The position numbers were made by a program, and so were the translations under genes. This document shows, piece by piece, positions 16,168 through 26,581 of a stretch of 64,000 nucleotides of DNA. The stretch covers positions 85,399 through 149,398 of the forward strand of contig ONIN01000011.1 in assembly GCA_900317905.1 (NCBI GenBank). Reading direction: 5' to 3'. This DNA comes from an uncultured Eubacteriales bacterium. GTDB lineage: Bacteria; Bacillota; Clostridia; Oscillospirales; Oscillospiraceae. Every line of letters begins with the position of its first letter. The stretch's first letter is position 1. The notes under the pieces were generated by a model. It ran no database searches. It was not told where the DNA came from and worked only from the letters and a program-made list of their open reading frames with translations.

Positions 16168-16542
16168 TAAGGGGTAATGAGAGAAGCACTTCTGCTCTCT
16201 GAACGTTCTTCCTTACCAGGGCATCATAGCCTTGATGGGAAGAATCATCGGCCACAGAACACCATACTTAAATCCATTCCATGCGAGATCAAGCAGCAAC
16301 TTTTTTCCTCCTTCCGGATGAGGCGGAATGTGTCCTCGATCCAATTACAGTTTACCATAATACATATGCCCGCACAAGATAGGAATCCATGGCGAGCCGG
16401 AGAAAAATAGCAGCAATAATTGTGCAACTTGTATATATTTAACATAGACTTAAGATATAATCTTGGTAATTCTTAATAATAAGTTAAGATTTAGGACCCA
16501 TCAACAGGGAAGTATAGCTGCAGACCCGCGGATCGCAAAAGA
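16168..16542. other. Intergenic stretch with a possible degraded coding remnant
   Basis: No intact gene. On the minus strand 16213-16344 is open for 43 codons with protein-like composition (PPHPEGGKK then LDLAWNGFKYGVLWPM) but no ATG start or ribosome site, so it may be a gene remnant. The right part (about 16420-16495) is AT-rich with repeated TTAAGAT-type words. Confidence 0.4.
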
Positions 16543-16572
16543 ATCCCTCCGCTTTCCGGGAAGCGGAGGGAT
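16534..16572 (-). terminator. Rho-independent terminator of the E2-like gene
   Basis: Stem ATCCCTCCGCTT (16543-16554) and AAGCGGAGGGAT (16561-16572) with a 6-base loop. On the minus strand it is followed by TCTTTTGC. Confidence 0.75.
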
Positions 16573-16587
16573 GGAATGAATTTGAGA

Positions 16588-17460
16588 TCAGAAGATGTCT
16601 TCAACGACCTTTTCGGGGGGAACCAGCAGCTCGTCCGGATGGCTGAGATACATCTTGAACATCTTGAAGCCCTGGGCGTAGTCCAGACCGTCGCAGATGC
16701 GCTCATCGGTGTTGATCTTGAAATCGATGTACTTGCGCAGCTCTACGGTGCCGTCGCGGGTGACCTCATAGGCTTTTCGTTTCGATCCGAAGGCGATGAA
16801 GGCGGGCAGGGTGCCGAAGTTGTACAGATGGTGGTACACCGGGCCAATGCCGATGGAGCCCAGATCGGTGATGATCATGCTGCCGTGGAAGGGGCTGGCG
16901 TCCAGCAGACTCTGGGGGATGAGGCCAAAATAGTCCATCACCTTCAAAATCCAGATGGCGAACCGGAGGAAGAACCGGGGCAGCTTGCCGAGAGCGGCGG
17001 CCACCTGCTCGGTGTTGTTGTCCTCCTCGCCGTATTTGATCTCGTCGATCTTTTCGTTCATCTTGTGATAGACGTCGTAGATCGTGTCGTAGGGATCGAA
17101 CACCACCTTGATGGTGGTCTCGCCGGCTTCGGCGGTCATGCCGCGGCGGACGGTGAGGACGATCTCGATGTTGTTTCGGGCATAGATCCTGCGGCCCGCG
17201 ATGAAGCGGTTCACCGCCGGACGCTGAGACACCAGACGGACATAGGCCGCGATGAACAGATGCAGGTAGCCCAGGCCCTTGTAGCCCTCTTTGCGCTTTT
17301 CCCGCAGCCAACGGTCGATCTCCGTGACCTCTACCGAGTCGGAGAACTGGTTGCAGGCGTCGTTCTTCTGCACCATGATGTAGGGGATAAACGTATAAAA
17401 AGGATCCAGGGAGCGGATCAGGCGACCCTCTTTGCGGTCACCGAATCTTCTTCTTGCCAA
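16588..17460 (-). CDS. 2-oxoacid dehydrogenase E2-type acyltransferase domain protein, stand-alone
   Basis: A 290-residue protein with the fold of the E2 (chloramphenicol-acetyltransferase-like) catalytic domain but no lipoyl or subunit-binding domain. The C-terminal motif that is DHRxxDG in true E2 enzymes reads DERICDG here: the catalytic His is Glu, while the downstream Asp-Gly is kept. Ordinary E2 chemistry is therefore unlikely; the family member may bind acyl-CoA or use another mechanism. The start is a TTG at 17460, chosen because GGAGGTG sits 6-7 bases upstream; earlier in-frame codons have no ribosome site. It is monocistronic. Confidence 0.8.
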   Translation of the reverse strand: MARRRFGDRKEGRLIRSLDPFYTFIPYIMVQKNDACNQFSDSVEVTEIDRWLREKRKEGYKGLGYLHLFIAAYVRLVSQRPAVNRFIAGRRIYARNNIEIVLTVRRGMTAEAGETTIKVVFDPYDTIYDVYHKMNEKIDEIKYGEEDNNTEQVAAALGKLPRFFLRFAIWILKVMDYFGLIPQSLLDASPFHGSMIITDLGSIGIGPVYHHLYNFGTLPAFIAFGSKRKAYEVTRDGTVELRKYIDFKINTDERICDGLDYAQGFKMFKMYLSHPDELLVPPEKVVEDIF

Positions 17461-17503
17461 GGTCTCCACCTCCGAAAATGTACAAAAAATTTTAAGCTTT
17501 TCA

Positions 17504-17532
17504 ATTATAGCGCATTCTGGTCGGAAAGGCAA
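17504..17532 (-). promoter_or_regulatory. Sigma-A promoter for the E2-like gene
   Basis: On the minus strand TTGCCT (17527-17532), 17 bases, TATAAT (17504-17509). Confidence 0.75.
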
Positions 17533-17744
17533 GTCCGAAGGGGAAGAAATGGCGTTTTCGGACGCCATGTCGCGTATTAAACCGGACTTTGCTTTGTAAA
17601 AACAGAGAAAAAGCCTTGATTTTTAAGCGTTATTTTGTTAACAATGCAGAATGCGTTAAAAAAACCTTGTAATATCAACACGTTTTTGACAGGCATGACA
17701 GAAAAATAATTAGTAAAACTGACGGAAAATGAGCGCCTGAATGC
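17533..17744. other. Divergent intergenic region, no gene seen
   Basis: AT-rich sequence between the E2-like gene and the V-ATPase promoter. I see no ORF, repeat or strong hairpin. Confidence 0.5.
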
Positions 17745-17773
17745 TTGCGGAACGGGCAAAAATGGTATATTAT
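17745..17773 (+). promoter_or_regulatory. Candidate promoter of the V-ATPase operon
   Basis: TTGCGG (17745-17750), 17 bases, TATTAT (17768-17773), within the repeated TATATTATATAG context. The leader to the first gene is about 90 bases. Confidence 0.55.
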
Positions 17774-17867
17774 ATAGTTGAATGTCGTGCAGATTCTGTC
17801 GGGATATTGGAGTAACCGACAATTTGTGCAAAAACATTATGATAGTTCATTGTAGGGAGGTGTGTGA

Positions 17868-18182
17868 ATGTCATTTGAAGCGATCACAACGGTCCGGGAG
17901 GCGGAGGCGCGCGCAAAGCAGATCAAGCTGGAAGCGACGCAGTCCGCGGCCGAGGCGATCGAAGCGGCTGAGGCGGCCGGCGCTGCCGCGGTGCAGGCTT
18001 CGCTGCAGAAGGCGGCGGATGAGCTGAAGGCACTGCGGAGCAAATCGGACGAGAAGGCCACGACGGATGCGGAGGCGCTGGCTGCTCAGACCCGTGAGCA
18101 GGAAGCTGCCATGCGTACGAAAGCCGAGGCGCGACTGGACCAAGCGGCGTCACTCATCGTGGAAAGGATCGTGAATAGCTGA
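17868..18182 (+). CDS. V-type ATP synthase subunit G/H (peripheral stalk)
   Basis: A 104-residue Ala/Glu/Lys-rich protein predicted to be one long coiled coil, typical of the G (H) subunit that pairs with subunit E in the peripheral stalks of V/A-type ATPases. First gene of the operon, with AGGGAGGTG before the ATG. Its stop overlaps the start of subunit I (TGATG), so the two are translationally coupled. Identity rests on composition and operon position. Confidence 0.85.
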   Translation: MSFEAITTVREAEARAKQIKLEATQSAAEAIEAAEAAGAAAVQASLQKAADELKALRSKSDEKATTDAEALAAQTREQEAAMRTKAEARLDQAASLIVERIVNS

Positions 18183-20152
18183 TGGCCATTGTAAAAATGA
18201 AAAAGCTGCAGCTCATGGTCGTGCGCTCCCAAAAGGAGGCGCTGCTCCGCGATTTGATGCTGCTCGGCTGCGTGTCCGTCACGGAGCCGAACGTCCCCGA
18301 GGAGGGGGACGAAGCGCTCCTGCAGCGCGAGACCGGCGGTCTGGTGGAAGCCAGAGCCGAACAGGCGAGACTCAACGGCGCACTCCAGCTTCTGGACAAG
18401 TACGCCCCGGTCAAATCCAAGTTCCTGTCCCCGCGCCCGGAGGTGTCGGAGGCGGAGTTCCTGGACGAGGCGGCACTGGCTGCTGAGCTGAAGGCCGCCA
18501 ATGAGGTGGAGGATCTGGAAGCGCAGATCCGCCGGCTGACTTCTGAGGAGGCGCGCCTGCGCAGCTCCATCGAGTCCTTAAAGCCGTGGACGGCGCTGGA
18601 TCTGCCGCTGGACGTCTCCGGTACCGCCAGCACCGACGTCACCTACGGTACCATCCCCGCGGTGGTGAATCTCGCTGAGGTGAACCAGACCCTGGCAGCT
18701 GCCGCCGAGGAGGCGGAGCTCTTCCCCGTGAGCACGGACGGGGACGCGCACTACACCGTGCTGGTATGTCACAAATCCCAGCAGGCGGAGGCGATCGCGG
18801 CCCTGCGAAACTTCGGCTTCGCGGTGGCGTCTGTCTCCGGAACCAAGGGCACGGCCCGGGAGAACATCGAGTCTCAGACCGCCCAGATCGAGACGCTATC
18901 CAAAGAGCGCACCAATCTGGAGGCCAAGATCGTCAGCTACGCTCCCCATCGGGAGGCCTTCAAGCTCAGCATCGACCGGATGACCGCCAACATCGGCAAG
19001 GCCGAGGCGGCGGAGCGGATGGTCGGCACCGACAGCGTCGTGTGTCTGAATGGCTGGATGGAAGCCCCCGAGGAGGAAAAGGTTCTGGCAGTCCTCTCCA
19101 AATATGACTGCTCCTGGGAGCTGGAAGAGCCGGCGGAGGAGGAGTACCCCGACGTTCCGGTCAAGCTCAAGAACAACGCATTCACCGAACCGCTGAACAT
19201 GGTCACCAACATGTATAGCCTGCCGGCCTACGGCACGGTGGACCCCAACCCGCTGATGGCGCCGTTTTTCATTCTGTTCTACGGCATCATGATGGCGGAT
19301 ATGGGCTACGGCCTGCTGATGATCATCGCGGCCCTGGTGGTGAAGTTCACGGTCAAGCCGAAAGGCGGCATGAAGACCTTCGTGAACCTGCTTCTGGAGG
19401 GCGGCATCGCTACCTTCGTCATGGGCGTGGTCACAGGCGGCTTCTTCGGAGACCTGATCCCGACCCTGTCGAGAATGTTTGGCAAGGAGATGGGCGACAA
19501 CCTGCTGACCAACCCGCCGCTGAACCCCATGACGGACGTGAACTTCGTCCTCTACGGGGCCATGGCACTGGGCGTTGTGCATCTGTTCACCGGCATGATC
19601 GTGAACATGGTGCAGAAGTTCAAGCACGGCGACGGCATGGGCGCCATCCTGGAGGAGGGCTGCTGGTTCGTGATCTTCGGCGGACTGGCGCTGTACCTTC
19701 TGAAGATCGGCGGCAAGCTGGGCATCATCATCCTGGCCATCGGCTGCGTCATGCTGGTCTGGGGCGCCATGCGTCCGGCCAAGGGCTTCGGCAAGGTCAC
19801 GGCGGTGTTCGCCGCGATCTACAACGGCGCCACCGGCTGGCTGGGCGACGTGCTGTCCTACTCCCGTCTGATGGCTCTGATGCTGGCGGGCAGCGTCGTG
19901 GCGCAGGTGTTCAACTCTCTGGGCGCCATGCCTTCCGAGAAGGGCACCACCGTTGTCACGTTCTTCATCTTCGTGCTGGTGTTCCTGGTGGGCCACGCGC
20001 TGAACTTCGCGCTGAACCTGCTGGGCTGCTTCGTGCACGACCTCAGACTCCAGTGTCTGGAGTTCTTCGGCAAGTTCTACCAGGACGGCGGCAAGCCCTT
20101 TGAGCCCCTGGAGATCAACACAAAATACGTAGATGTGGAAAACCACGTCTGA
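18182..20152 (+). CDS. atpI: V-type ATP synthase subunit I (a-type stator)
   Basis: A 656-residue protein with a soluble coiled-coil N-terminal half (about 1-335) and a C-terminal membrane half with seven or eight helices beginning near PLMAPFFILFYGIMMADMGY, the family signature. Together with ring subunit K it forms the ion path; the conserved Arg-containing helices are in the region around YSRLMALMLAGSVVAQVF. It overlaps the upstream gene by one base. Confidence 0.95.
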   Translation: MAIVKMKKLQLMVVRSQKEALLRDLMLLGCVSVTEPNVPEEGDEALLQRETGGLVEARAEQARLNGALQLLDKYAPVKSKFLSPRPEVSEAEFLDEAALAAELKAANEVEDLEAQIRRLTSEEARLRSSIESLKPWTALDLPLDVSGTASTDVTYGTIPAVVNLAEVNQTLAAAAEEAELFPVSTDGDAHYTVLVCHKSQQAEAIAALRNFGFAVASVSGTKGTARENIESQTAQIETLSKERTNLEAKIVSYAPHREAFKLSIDRMTANIGKAEAAERMVGTDSVVCLNGWMEAPEEEKVLAVLSKYDCSWELEEPAEEEYPDVPVKLKNNAFTEPLNMVTNMYSLPAYGTVDPNPLMAPFFILFYGIMMADMGYGLLMIIAALVVKFTVKPKGGMKTFVNLLLEGGIATFVMGVVTGGFFGDLIPTLSRMFGKEMGDNLLTNPPLNPMTDVNFVLYGAMALGVVHLFTGMIVNMVQKFKHGDGMGAILEEGCWFVIFGGLALYLLKIGGKLGIIILAIGCVMLVWGAMRPAKGFGKVTAVFAAIYNGATGWLGDVLSYSRLMALMLAGSVVAQVFNSLGAMPSEKGTTVVTFFIFVLVFLVGHALNFALNLLGCFVHDLRLQCLEFFGKFYQDGGKPFEPLEINTKYVDVENHV

Positions 20153-20161
20153 TTCTCGTAA

Positions 20162-20671
<510 letters not shown>

Positions 20672-20705
20672 TGCGCTTCCGCCGCTTCGGAAAGGTGGAA
20701 AATCT

Positions 20706-21302
20706 ATGACAGGAATTGAAAAAATCACCGGCCGCATCGAAGCCGACGCCCGCGCCGAGGCTGCGCAGATCACAGCCGAAGCCAAGGCCAAGTGCGACGC
20801 GATCAAGGCCGACTTTGAAAAGAAAGCGCAGGACGCCTATTGGGAGAAGCTCCAGGCCGGCGTGAAGGACTGCGAGGACCGGGTGGAGCGGCTGGGCCGC
20901 CTGGCCGGTATGGAGGCGAAAAAGAGCACCCTGGGCTTGAAACAGTCCATGGTGAGCGCCGCCTTCGACCGGGCCGTAGAGAAGCTCTGCAGCCTGCCCG
21001 TCGAGGAGTACATCTCCGCCATGGCGAAGCTCTGCGCCAAGGCTGCCTCCGGCAAGGAGACAGTGGTGATGAACGCCGCCGACAAGGCCCGCTGCGGCGA
21101 GGCCGTGGTGGCAGCTGCCAACGCCCTCTGCGCCGAGCAGGGCAAGCCCTCGGAGCTGAAGCTGAGCGATGACACCCGCGACCTGAAGGGCGGCTTCGTG
21201 CTGCAGCAGGGCGATGTGGAGATCAACTGCTCGGTGGAGACGCTCGCCGAACTCAGCCGGGGCGAACTGGCTTCTCAGGTCGCTGCCGTTCTGTTCGACT
21301 GA
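20706..21302 (+). CDS. atpE: V-type ATP synthase subunit E (peripheral stalk)
   Basis: A 198-residue protein with an N-terminal coiled coil and a globular C-terminal domain, as in subunit E, which anchors the catalytic head to the stator. The ATG at 20706 follows GAAAGGTGG; a longer frame upstream lacks a ribosome site. It is the fourth gene of the operon, between K and C, the usual place. Confidence 0.92.
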   Translation: MTGIEKITGRIEADARAEAAQITAEAKAKCDAIKADFEKKAQDAYWEKLQAGVKDCEDRVERLGRLAGMEAKKSTLGLKQSMVSAAFDRAVEKLCSLPVEEYISAMAKLCAKAASGKETVVMNAADKARCGEAVVAAANALCAEQGKPSELKLSDDTRDLKGGFVLQQGDVEINCSVETLAELSRGELASQVAAVLFD

Positions 21303-21344
21303 TCCTGTTGTGACGGGAACACCGTCTCATAAGGAGGAATGAAT

Positions 21345-22343
21345 TTGGCTAATATCAATGAAACCAACTATCTGGCGATCACCGCCATGCTGGCCGCCCG
21401 CACCTCGGGCATGCTGAGTGCCGAGCGGCTGGAGCGCATGATCGCGGCGTCCTCGGATGATGAGGCTGTCAAGGTGCTGGAGGAGTGCGGCTACGGCGAT
21501 CTGACGGGCATGACCATGTCGGAGCGCAGCGAGGCGCTGGAAAAGCGCCTGGCGGAGGTCTTTGACGAGCTGGAGCACATGGTTCCGGAACCGGAGCTGG
21601 TGCAGATGTTCCGTCTGAAGTACGACTTCCACAACATCAAGACGGTCATCAAGTCCCACGGCGCGGGCGTCTCCGGCGGCGAGATTCTCTCGAACCGCGG
21701 CAGCATCCCCGCCGAGGTGGTGGAGGAGGCCTTCGTCTCCGACGACTACACCGAGATCCCCTCCAATCTGGCCGAGCCCATGCAGGAGGCCGCCGGCATT
21801 CTGGCGAGAACCTCCAACCCGCAGCTGGCGGACTTCACGCTGGATAAGGCCTACTTTGCCGAGCTGACCAGGCTGGTAAAGGATCTGAGCGACGAGGGCT
21901 TTGCCAAAAGCTATGTGAAGCTCATGATCGACAGCGCCAACCTCCGCAGCACCGTGCGTACCCGCCGGATGGGGAAGGACACCGATTTCCTCTCTCTGGC
22001 TTTGGTGGAGGGCGGCGAGATCAACGCCCAGAGCGTTCTGGGTGCTGACTCCGGTGAGGCTCTGGCGGAGCTCTATAAGCCCACCAGACTTGCCGACGCC
22101 GGTGAGGCCGGCGCCGCTGCCATGAACGGCGGCTCTCTGACGGCTTTCGAGCGCGCCTGCGACAACGCGCTGCTGGAGTACGTCAAGGAGGCAAAGCGGA
22201 TGCGCTTCGGCGCGGCCCACGTGGTGTCCTATCTGGCCGCCATGGAGAACGAGGCCACCGCGGCGCGGATGATCCTCTCGGGACGGATGGCAGGCTTGAA
22301 GCCGGACACCATTCGGGAAAGGATGCGTGAGGCTTATGCTTAA
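21345..22343 (+). CDS. atpC: V-type ATP synthase subunit C (central-stalk adaptor)
   Basis: A 332-residue V-ATPase subunit C (archaeal-type, d-like), an all-helical funnel that seats the central stalk on the K ring. AAGGAGG lies only one base before an ATG at 21339 but 7 bases before the in-frame TTG at 21345, so TTG is the likelier start (MANINETNYLAI). The gene overlaps subunit F by 8 bases. Confidence 0.92.
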   Translation: MANINETNYLAITAMLAARTSGMLSAERLERMIAASSDDEAVKVLEECGYGDLTGMTMSERSEALEKRLAEVFDELEHMVPEPELVQMFRLKYDFHNIKTVIKSHGAGVSGGEILSNRGSIPAEVVEEAFVSDDYTEIPSNLAEPMQEAAGILARTSNPQLADFTLDKAYFAELTRLVKDLSDEGFAKSYVKLMIDSANLRSTVRTRRMGKDTDFLSLALVEGGEINAQSVLGADSGEALAELYKPTRLADAGEAGAAAMNGGSLTAFERACDNALLEYVKEAKRMRFGAAHVVSYLAAMENEATAARMILSGRMAGLKPDTIRERMREAYA

Positions 22344-22650
22344 AATTGCAGTCATCGGCGCTCCCGAGACCGTCATGGGTTTTAAAGCGTTGGGTCTGGA
22401 GGCGTGCCCTGTGGCAGACGCGGAAGAGGCCCGCAAGACCCTGCGGCATCTGGCCCGCGACAGCGAGGACTACGCCATCATCTACGTGGAGGAACAGCTG
22501 GCAGCGCAGATCCAGCCGGAGATCGACCGGTACAAGGATTCTCCCACCCCGGCTATCATCCTGATCCCCGGCAGGGAAGGGCCCCTCGGCCTCGGCCAGA
22601 AGGCCCTCAAGGACGCGGTCGAGCGCGCCGTCGGCACCGACATTCTTTAA
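22336..22650 (+). CDS. atpF: V-type ATP synthase subunit F
   Basis: A 104-residue Rossmann-like subunit F of the central stalk, beginning MLKIAVIGAPETVMGFKALG, which is characteristic. The start is inside the end of subunit C; an alternative GTG lies 9 bases earlier. Length is normal for the family. Confidence 0.92.
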   Translation: MLKIAVIGAPETVMGFKALGLEACPVADAEEARKTLRHLARDSEDYAIIYVEEQLAAQIQPEIDRYKDSPTPAIILIPGREGPLGLGQKALKDAVERAVGTDIL

Positions 22651-22708
22651 TGACTTTATCCGCTGTAAGCGGAATGCTAAAATCCTTCAATGAAAGGAAG
22701 TATGTAAT

Positions 22709-24481
22709 TTGAGTGGAACGATTACCAAAGTTTCCGGCCCGCTGGTCGTAGCGAACGGGCTTGCGGACGCCAACGTCTCCGACGTTGTGCGCGTGGGCTC
22801 TCAGCGTCTGATCGGCGAGATCCTGAACATGTCCGGCGACAGCGCCTCGATCCAGGTCTACGAGGAGACCTCCGGTCTGGGCCCCGGCGCCGAAGTCGAG
22901 ACCACCGGAATGCCCCTGAGCGTGGAACTGGGCCCCGGCATGCTGGAGAACATCTATGACGGCATCCAGCGTCCTCTGCCGGAGATCCGCGGCATCGCGG
23001 GCTCTACCATCACCCGCGGCATCGAGGTGCCCGCCCTGAACCGTGAGCGCGTCTGGCACTTTGACGCGGTCGTTAAGGCCGGCGACAAGGTGGTGGGCGG
23101 CGACGTCATCGGCACCGTTCAGGAGACCACCGCGATTCTGCATAAGATCATGGTGCCTCCCACCATGAAGGGCACCATCAAGAGCGTCCAGTCCGGCGAC
23201 TTCAAGGTCGCGGACACCGTCGCCGTCCTGACCGACGAGGCGGGGGAGGACCACGAGCTGAGCATGATCCAGCGCTGGCCCGTCCGTGTGGCGCGTCCCT
23301 ATGCGCAGAAGTTTGCCCCGAACAAACCCATGAACTCCGGTCAGCGTATCATCGACACGCTGTTCCCGATCGCCAAGGGCGGCACGGCGGCCATCCCCGG
23401 CCCCTTCGGCAGCGGCAAGACCGTCGTTCAGCACCAGCTGGCCAAGTGGTCCGACGTGGACATCGTGGTCTACATCGGCTGCGGCGAGCGCGGCAACGAG
23501 ATGACCGACGTTCTGATGGAGTTCCCGGAGCTGACCGACCCCCGCAACGGCGAGCCGCTGATGAAGCGTACCGTCCTGATTGCGAACACCTCCGATATGC
23601 CCGTGGCTGCCCGTGAGGCCAGCATCTACACCGGCATCACCATCGCCGAGTACTTCCGCGACATGGGATACGACGTGGCCGTTCTGGCTGACTCCACCTC
23701 CCGCTGGGCCGAGGCTCTGCGTGAGATGTCCGGCCGTCTGGAAGAGATGCCCGGCGAGGAAGGCTACCCCGCCTACCTGGCTTCCCGTATCGCCCAGTTC
23801 TATGAGAGAGCCGGCTGCGTCCGCTGTGTTGGCTCCGACGAGAGCCGCCGCGGCTCTGTCACGGCCATTGGCGCTGTCTCGCCTCCCGGCGGCGACATTT
23901 CCGAGCCCGTCTCCCAGGCCACCATGCGTATCGTCAAGGTCTTCTGGGCGCTGGACTCCAGCCTGGCCTATGCCCGTCACTTCCCGGCCATCAACTGGCT
24001 GACCTCGTATTCGCTGTATGTGGACTCCCTGAGCCCCTGGTACGAGGCCACCTTCGGCCCCGAGTACATGGCCAACCGCCGTCAGGCCATGAGCATCCTC
24101 CAGCAGGAGAGCGAGCTGCAGGAGATCGTCCGCCTGGTGGGCCAGGACGCCCTGAGCCCCGCCGACCGTCTCACCATGGAGACCGCGAAGATGATCCGCG
24201 AGGACTTCCTCCAGCAGAACGCCTTCGTCGACATCGACAGCTACTCCGAGTATCGCCGTCAGTTCCTGCTGCTGCAGATGGTTCTGGACTATGACAAGCT
24301 CTGCCGCGAGGCGCTGGAGAAGAACGTCGTCATGACCAAGCTCTTCCAGATCCCCGCCCGCGTGGAGATCGGCCGCGCCAAGAGCGTGCCGAATGACGAG
24401 TATGAAGCCGTCTACGCCAGGATCCGCGAGGATATGGCCGCCCAGATCAAAGAAATCATCGCCGGAGGTGAGGAGCAGTGA
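22709..24481 (+). CDS. atpA: V-type ATP synthase catalytic subunit A
   Basis: A 590-residue catalytic subunit. The P-loop GPFGSGKT is at about residues 230-237, and the A-specific insert (about 110-200) is present. The start codon is TTG, with GAAAGGAAG 8 bases upstream. Subunit A hydrolyses or makes ATP and alternates with B in the hexameric head. The gene overlaps subunit B by 4 bases. Confidence 0.97.
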   Translation: MSGTITKVSGPLVVANGLADANVSDVVRVGSQRLIGEILNMSGDSASIQVYEETSGLGPGAEVETTGMPLSVELGPGMLENIYDGIQRPLPEIRGIAGSTITRGIEVPALNRERVWHFDAVVKAGDKVVGGDVIGTVQETTAILHKIMVPPTMKGTIKSVQSGDFKVADTVAVLTDEAGEDHELSMIQRWPVRVARPYAQKFAPNKPMNSGQRIIDTLFPIAKGGTAAIPGPFGSGKTVVQHQLAKWSDVDIVVYIGCGERGNEMTDVLMEFPELTDPRNGEPLMKRTVLIANTSDMPVAAREASIYTGITIAEYFRDMGYDVAVLADSTSRWAEALREMSGRLEEMPGEEGYPAYLASRIAQFYERAGCVRCVGSDESRRGSVTAIGAVSPPGGDISEPVSQATMRIVKVFWALDSSLAYARHFPAINWLTSYSLYVDSLSPWYEATFGPEYMANRRQAMSILQQESELQEIVRLVGQDALSPADRLTMETAKMIREDFLQQNAFVDIDSYSEYRRQFLLLQMVLDYDKLCREALEKNVVMTKLFQIPARVEIGRAKSVPNDEYEAVYARIREDMAAQIKEIIAGGEEQ

Positions 24482-25854
24482 TTAAGGAATATAAGACAAT
24501 TCGCGAGATCGCGAGCCCTCTGATGATCGTCAGCAATGTCGAAGGCGTCACCTACGACGAGCTGGCCGAGATCGAGCTCCCCGACGGTGAGAAGCGCCGC
24601 TGCAAGGTGCTCGAGGTCGAGGGCGACAAGGCGGTCGTACAGCTGTTTGAGAGCGCCCAGGGCATCAACCTGGCGGAGTCCAAGGTCCGTTTCCTGGGCC
24701 ACCCGCTGGAGCTGGGCGTCAGCGAGGATATGCTGGGCCGTGTTTTCAACGGCATGGGCGAGCCCATTGACGGCGGCCCCGCCATTCTGGCGGAGGAGCA
24801 CCGCGACATCAACGGTCTGCCCATGAACCCGGCAGCCCGCGCCTACCCCGCAGAGTTCATCCAGACCGGTGTCAGCACCATCGACGGCCTGAACACCCTG
24901 GTCCGCGGCCAGAAGCTGCCGATCTTCTCCGCCTCCGGTCTGCCCCATGCGGCGCTGGCGGCACAGATTGCCCGTCAGGCCCGTGTTCTGGGCGACGGTG
25001 AGAACTTCGCCGTCGTGTTCGCCGCCATCGGCATCACCTTCGAGGAGTCTGAGTACTTCATCCAGGAGTTCCGCCGCACCGGCGCCATCGACCGTACCGT
25101 GGTATTCTCCAACCTGGCCAACGACGCCGCCGTCGAGCGTATCGCCACCCCGCGTATGGCGCTGACCGCCGCCGAGTATCTGGCCTTCGAGAAGGATATG
25201 CAGGTTCTGGTCATCCTGACCGACATCACCAACTACGCCGAGGCCCTGCGTGAGGTCTCTGCCGCCAAGAAAGAGGTTCCCGGCCGCCGCGGCTATCCCG
25301 GCTATCTGTACACCGACCTTGCGACGCTGTACGAACGCGCCGGCCGCCGCATCGGCAAGCGGGGCTCCATCACCATGATCCCCATCCTGACCATGCCTGA
25401 GGACGACAAGACCCACCCGATCCCCGACCTGACGGGCTACATCACCGAGGGTCAGATCATCCTCTCCCGTGACCTGCACCGCAAGGGCATCGTGCCTCCG
25501 GTGGACGTTCTGCCCAGCCTGAGCCGTCTGAAGGACAAGGGCATCGGCGTCGGCAAGACCCGCGAGGATCACGCCGGCACCATGAACCAGCTCTTCGCCG
25601 CTTACGCCAGAGGCAAGGACGCCAAGGAGCTCATGACCATTCTGGGCGAGGCTGCTTTGTCTGATGACGACAAGCAGTTCGCGAAGTTCGCCGACGCCTT
25701 CGAGCAGGAGTACGTCAGCCAGGGCAACGAGACCAACCGCTCCATCGAGGAGACGCTGGATCTCGGCTGGAAGCTGCTTTCTCTGCTGCCGGTGGCCGAG
25801 CTGAAGCGTGTCAAGCCCGAGATGATCGAGAAGTACATGCCCAAGGGCGAATAA
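24478..25854 (+). CDS. atpB: V-type ATP synthase regulatory subunit B
   Basis: A 458-residue non-catalytic subunit B, paralogous to A but with a degenerate P-loop (SASGLPHA in place of GxxxxGKT). The start is GTG overlapping the stop of A (GTGA). Length and conserved [12 protein letters not shown] block are normal. Confidence 0.97.
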   Translation: MIKEYKTIREIASPLMIVSNVEGVTYDELAEIELPDGEKRRCKVLEVEGDKAVVQLFESAQGINLAESKVRFLGHPLELGVSEDMLGRVFNGMGEPIDGGPAILAEEHRDINGLPMNPAARAYPAEFIQTGVSTIDGLNTLVRGQKLPIFSASGLPHAALAAQIARQARVLGDGENFAVVFAAIGITFEESEYFIQEFRRTGAIDRTVVFSNLANDAAVERIATPRMALTAAEYLAFEKDMQVLVILTDITNYAEALREVSAAKKEVPGRRGYPGYLYTDLATLYERAGRRIGKRGSITMIPILTMPEDDKTHPIPDLTGYITEGQIILSRDLHRKGIVPPVDVLPSLSRLKDKGIGVGKTREDHAGTMNQLFAAYARGKDAKELMTILGEAALSDDDKQFAKFADAFEQEYVSQGNETNRSIEETLDLGWKLLSLLPVAELKRVKPEMIEKYMPKGE

Positions 25855-25891
25855 GCCCTGACAGGACACACCAAATAAGGCAGGTGATTTG

Positions 25892-26545
25892 ATGGCAAGT
25901 ACCGCGATTACTCCGACCAGAATGGTGCTCAATCAGCTCAAAGGCCGGTTGAAAACCGCCCGCCGCGGCCACAAGCTGCTGAAGGATAAGCGCGATGAGC
26001 TGATGCGTCAGTTCCTCGACATTGTCCGTCTCAACAAGCAGCTGCGCGCCAAGGTGGAGGCGGGTCTCACGGAGGCATTCGGTTCTCTGTCCGTGGCCTC
26101 GGCGATCATGTCGCCGGAGATGCTGGAGCAGTCGCTCCTGTATCCGCGCCAGAGCGTGGAGCTGGGCATGACGTTCAAGAACATCATGAGCGTCAACGTC
26201 CCTGTCTACGACTTCAAGACGAAGAACGACGACCCGGCTGAGATCTTCCCCTACGGCTTTGCCCAGACCTCCGGTGAGCTGGACGACGCCTTGGAACAGC
26301 TGGCACAGGTGTTCCAGGATATGCTCCAGCTGGCCCAGATCGAGAAGAGCATGCAGCTGCTGGCCCAGGAGATCGAGAAAACCCGCCGGCGTGTCAACGC
26401 GCTGGAATACGTCATGATCCCGGAGCTGGAGGAAAACATCCGCTACATCACCATGAAGCTGGACGAGAACGAGAGCTCCACCAAGGTCCGTCTGATGAAG
26501 GTCAAGGAAATGGTCCTTCAGGACGCCCACGATTTCAAGTACTAA
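25892..26545 (+). CDS. atpD: V-type ATP synthase subunit D (central shaft)
   Basis: A 217-residue, largely alpha-helical subunit D, the rotating shaft. The N-terminal TPTRMVLNQLKGRL and C-terminal RVNALEYVMIPELEENI motifs are diagnostic. The ATG at 25892 is preferred over a TTG one codon earlier. Last gene of the nine-gene operon G-I-K-E-C-F-A-B-D; a terminator follows. Confidence 0.96.
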   Translation: MASTAITPTRMVLNQLKGRLKTARRGHKLLKDKRDELMRQFLDIVRLNKQLRAKVEAGLTEAFGSLSVASAIMSPEMLEQSLLYPRQSVELGMTFKNIMSVNVPVYDFKTKNDDPAEIFPYGFAQTSGELDDALEQLAQVFQDMLQLAQIEKSMQLLAQEIEKTRRRVNALEYVMIPELEENIRYITMKLDENESSTKVRLMKVKEMVLQDAHDFKY

Positions 26546-26548
26546 TCA

Positions 26549-26581
26549 AAAATGACACGGCTCCGGCCGTGTCATTTTTTA
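26549..26581 (+). terminator. Terminator of the V-ATPase operon
   Basis: AAAATGACACGG (26549-26560) and CCGTGTCATTTT (26567-26578) around a short GC loop, followed by TTT. Confidence 0.92.

Noticed and set aside
14384-16255. Minus-strand frame of over 600 codons opposite the SLH-glycosidase
   Set aside because: Composition (Ala/Gly/His/Val-rich without motifs) is that of a shadow; the plus-strand gene has signal peptide, SLH repeats and catalytic motifs.
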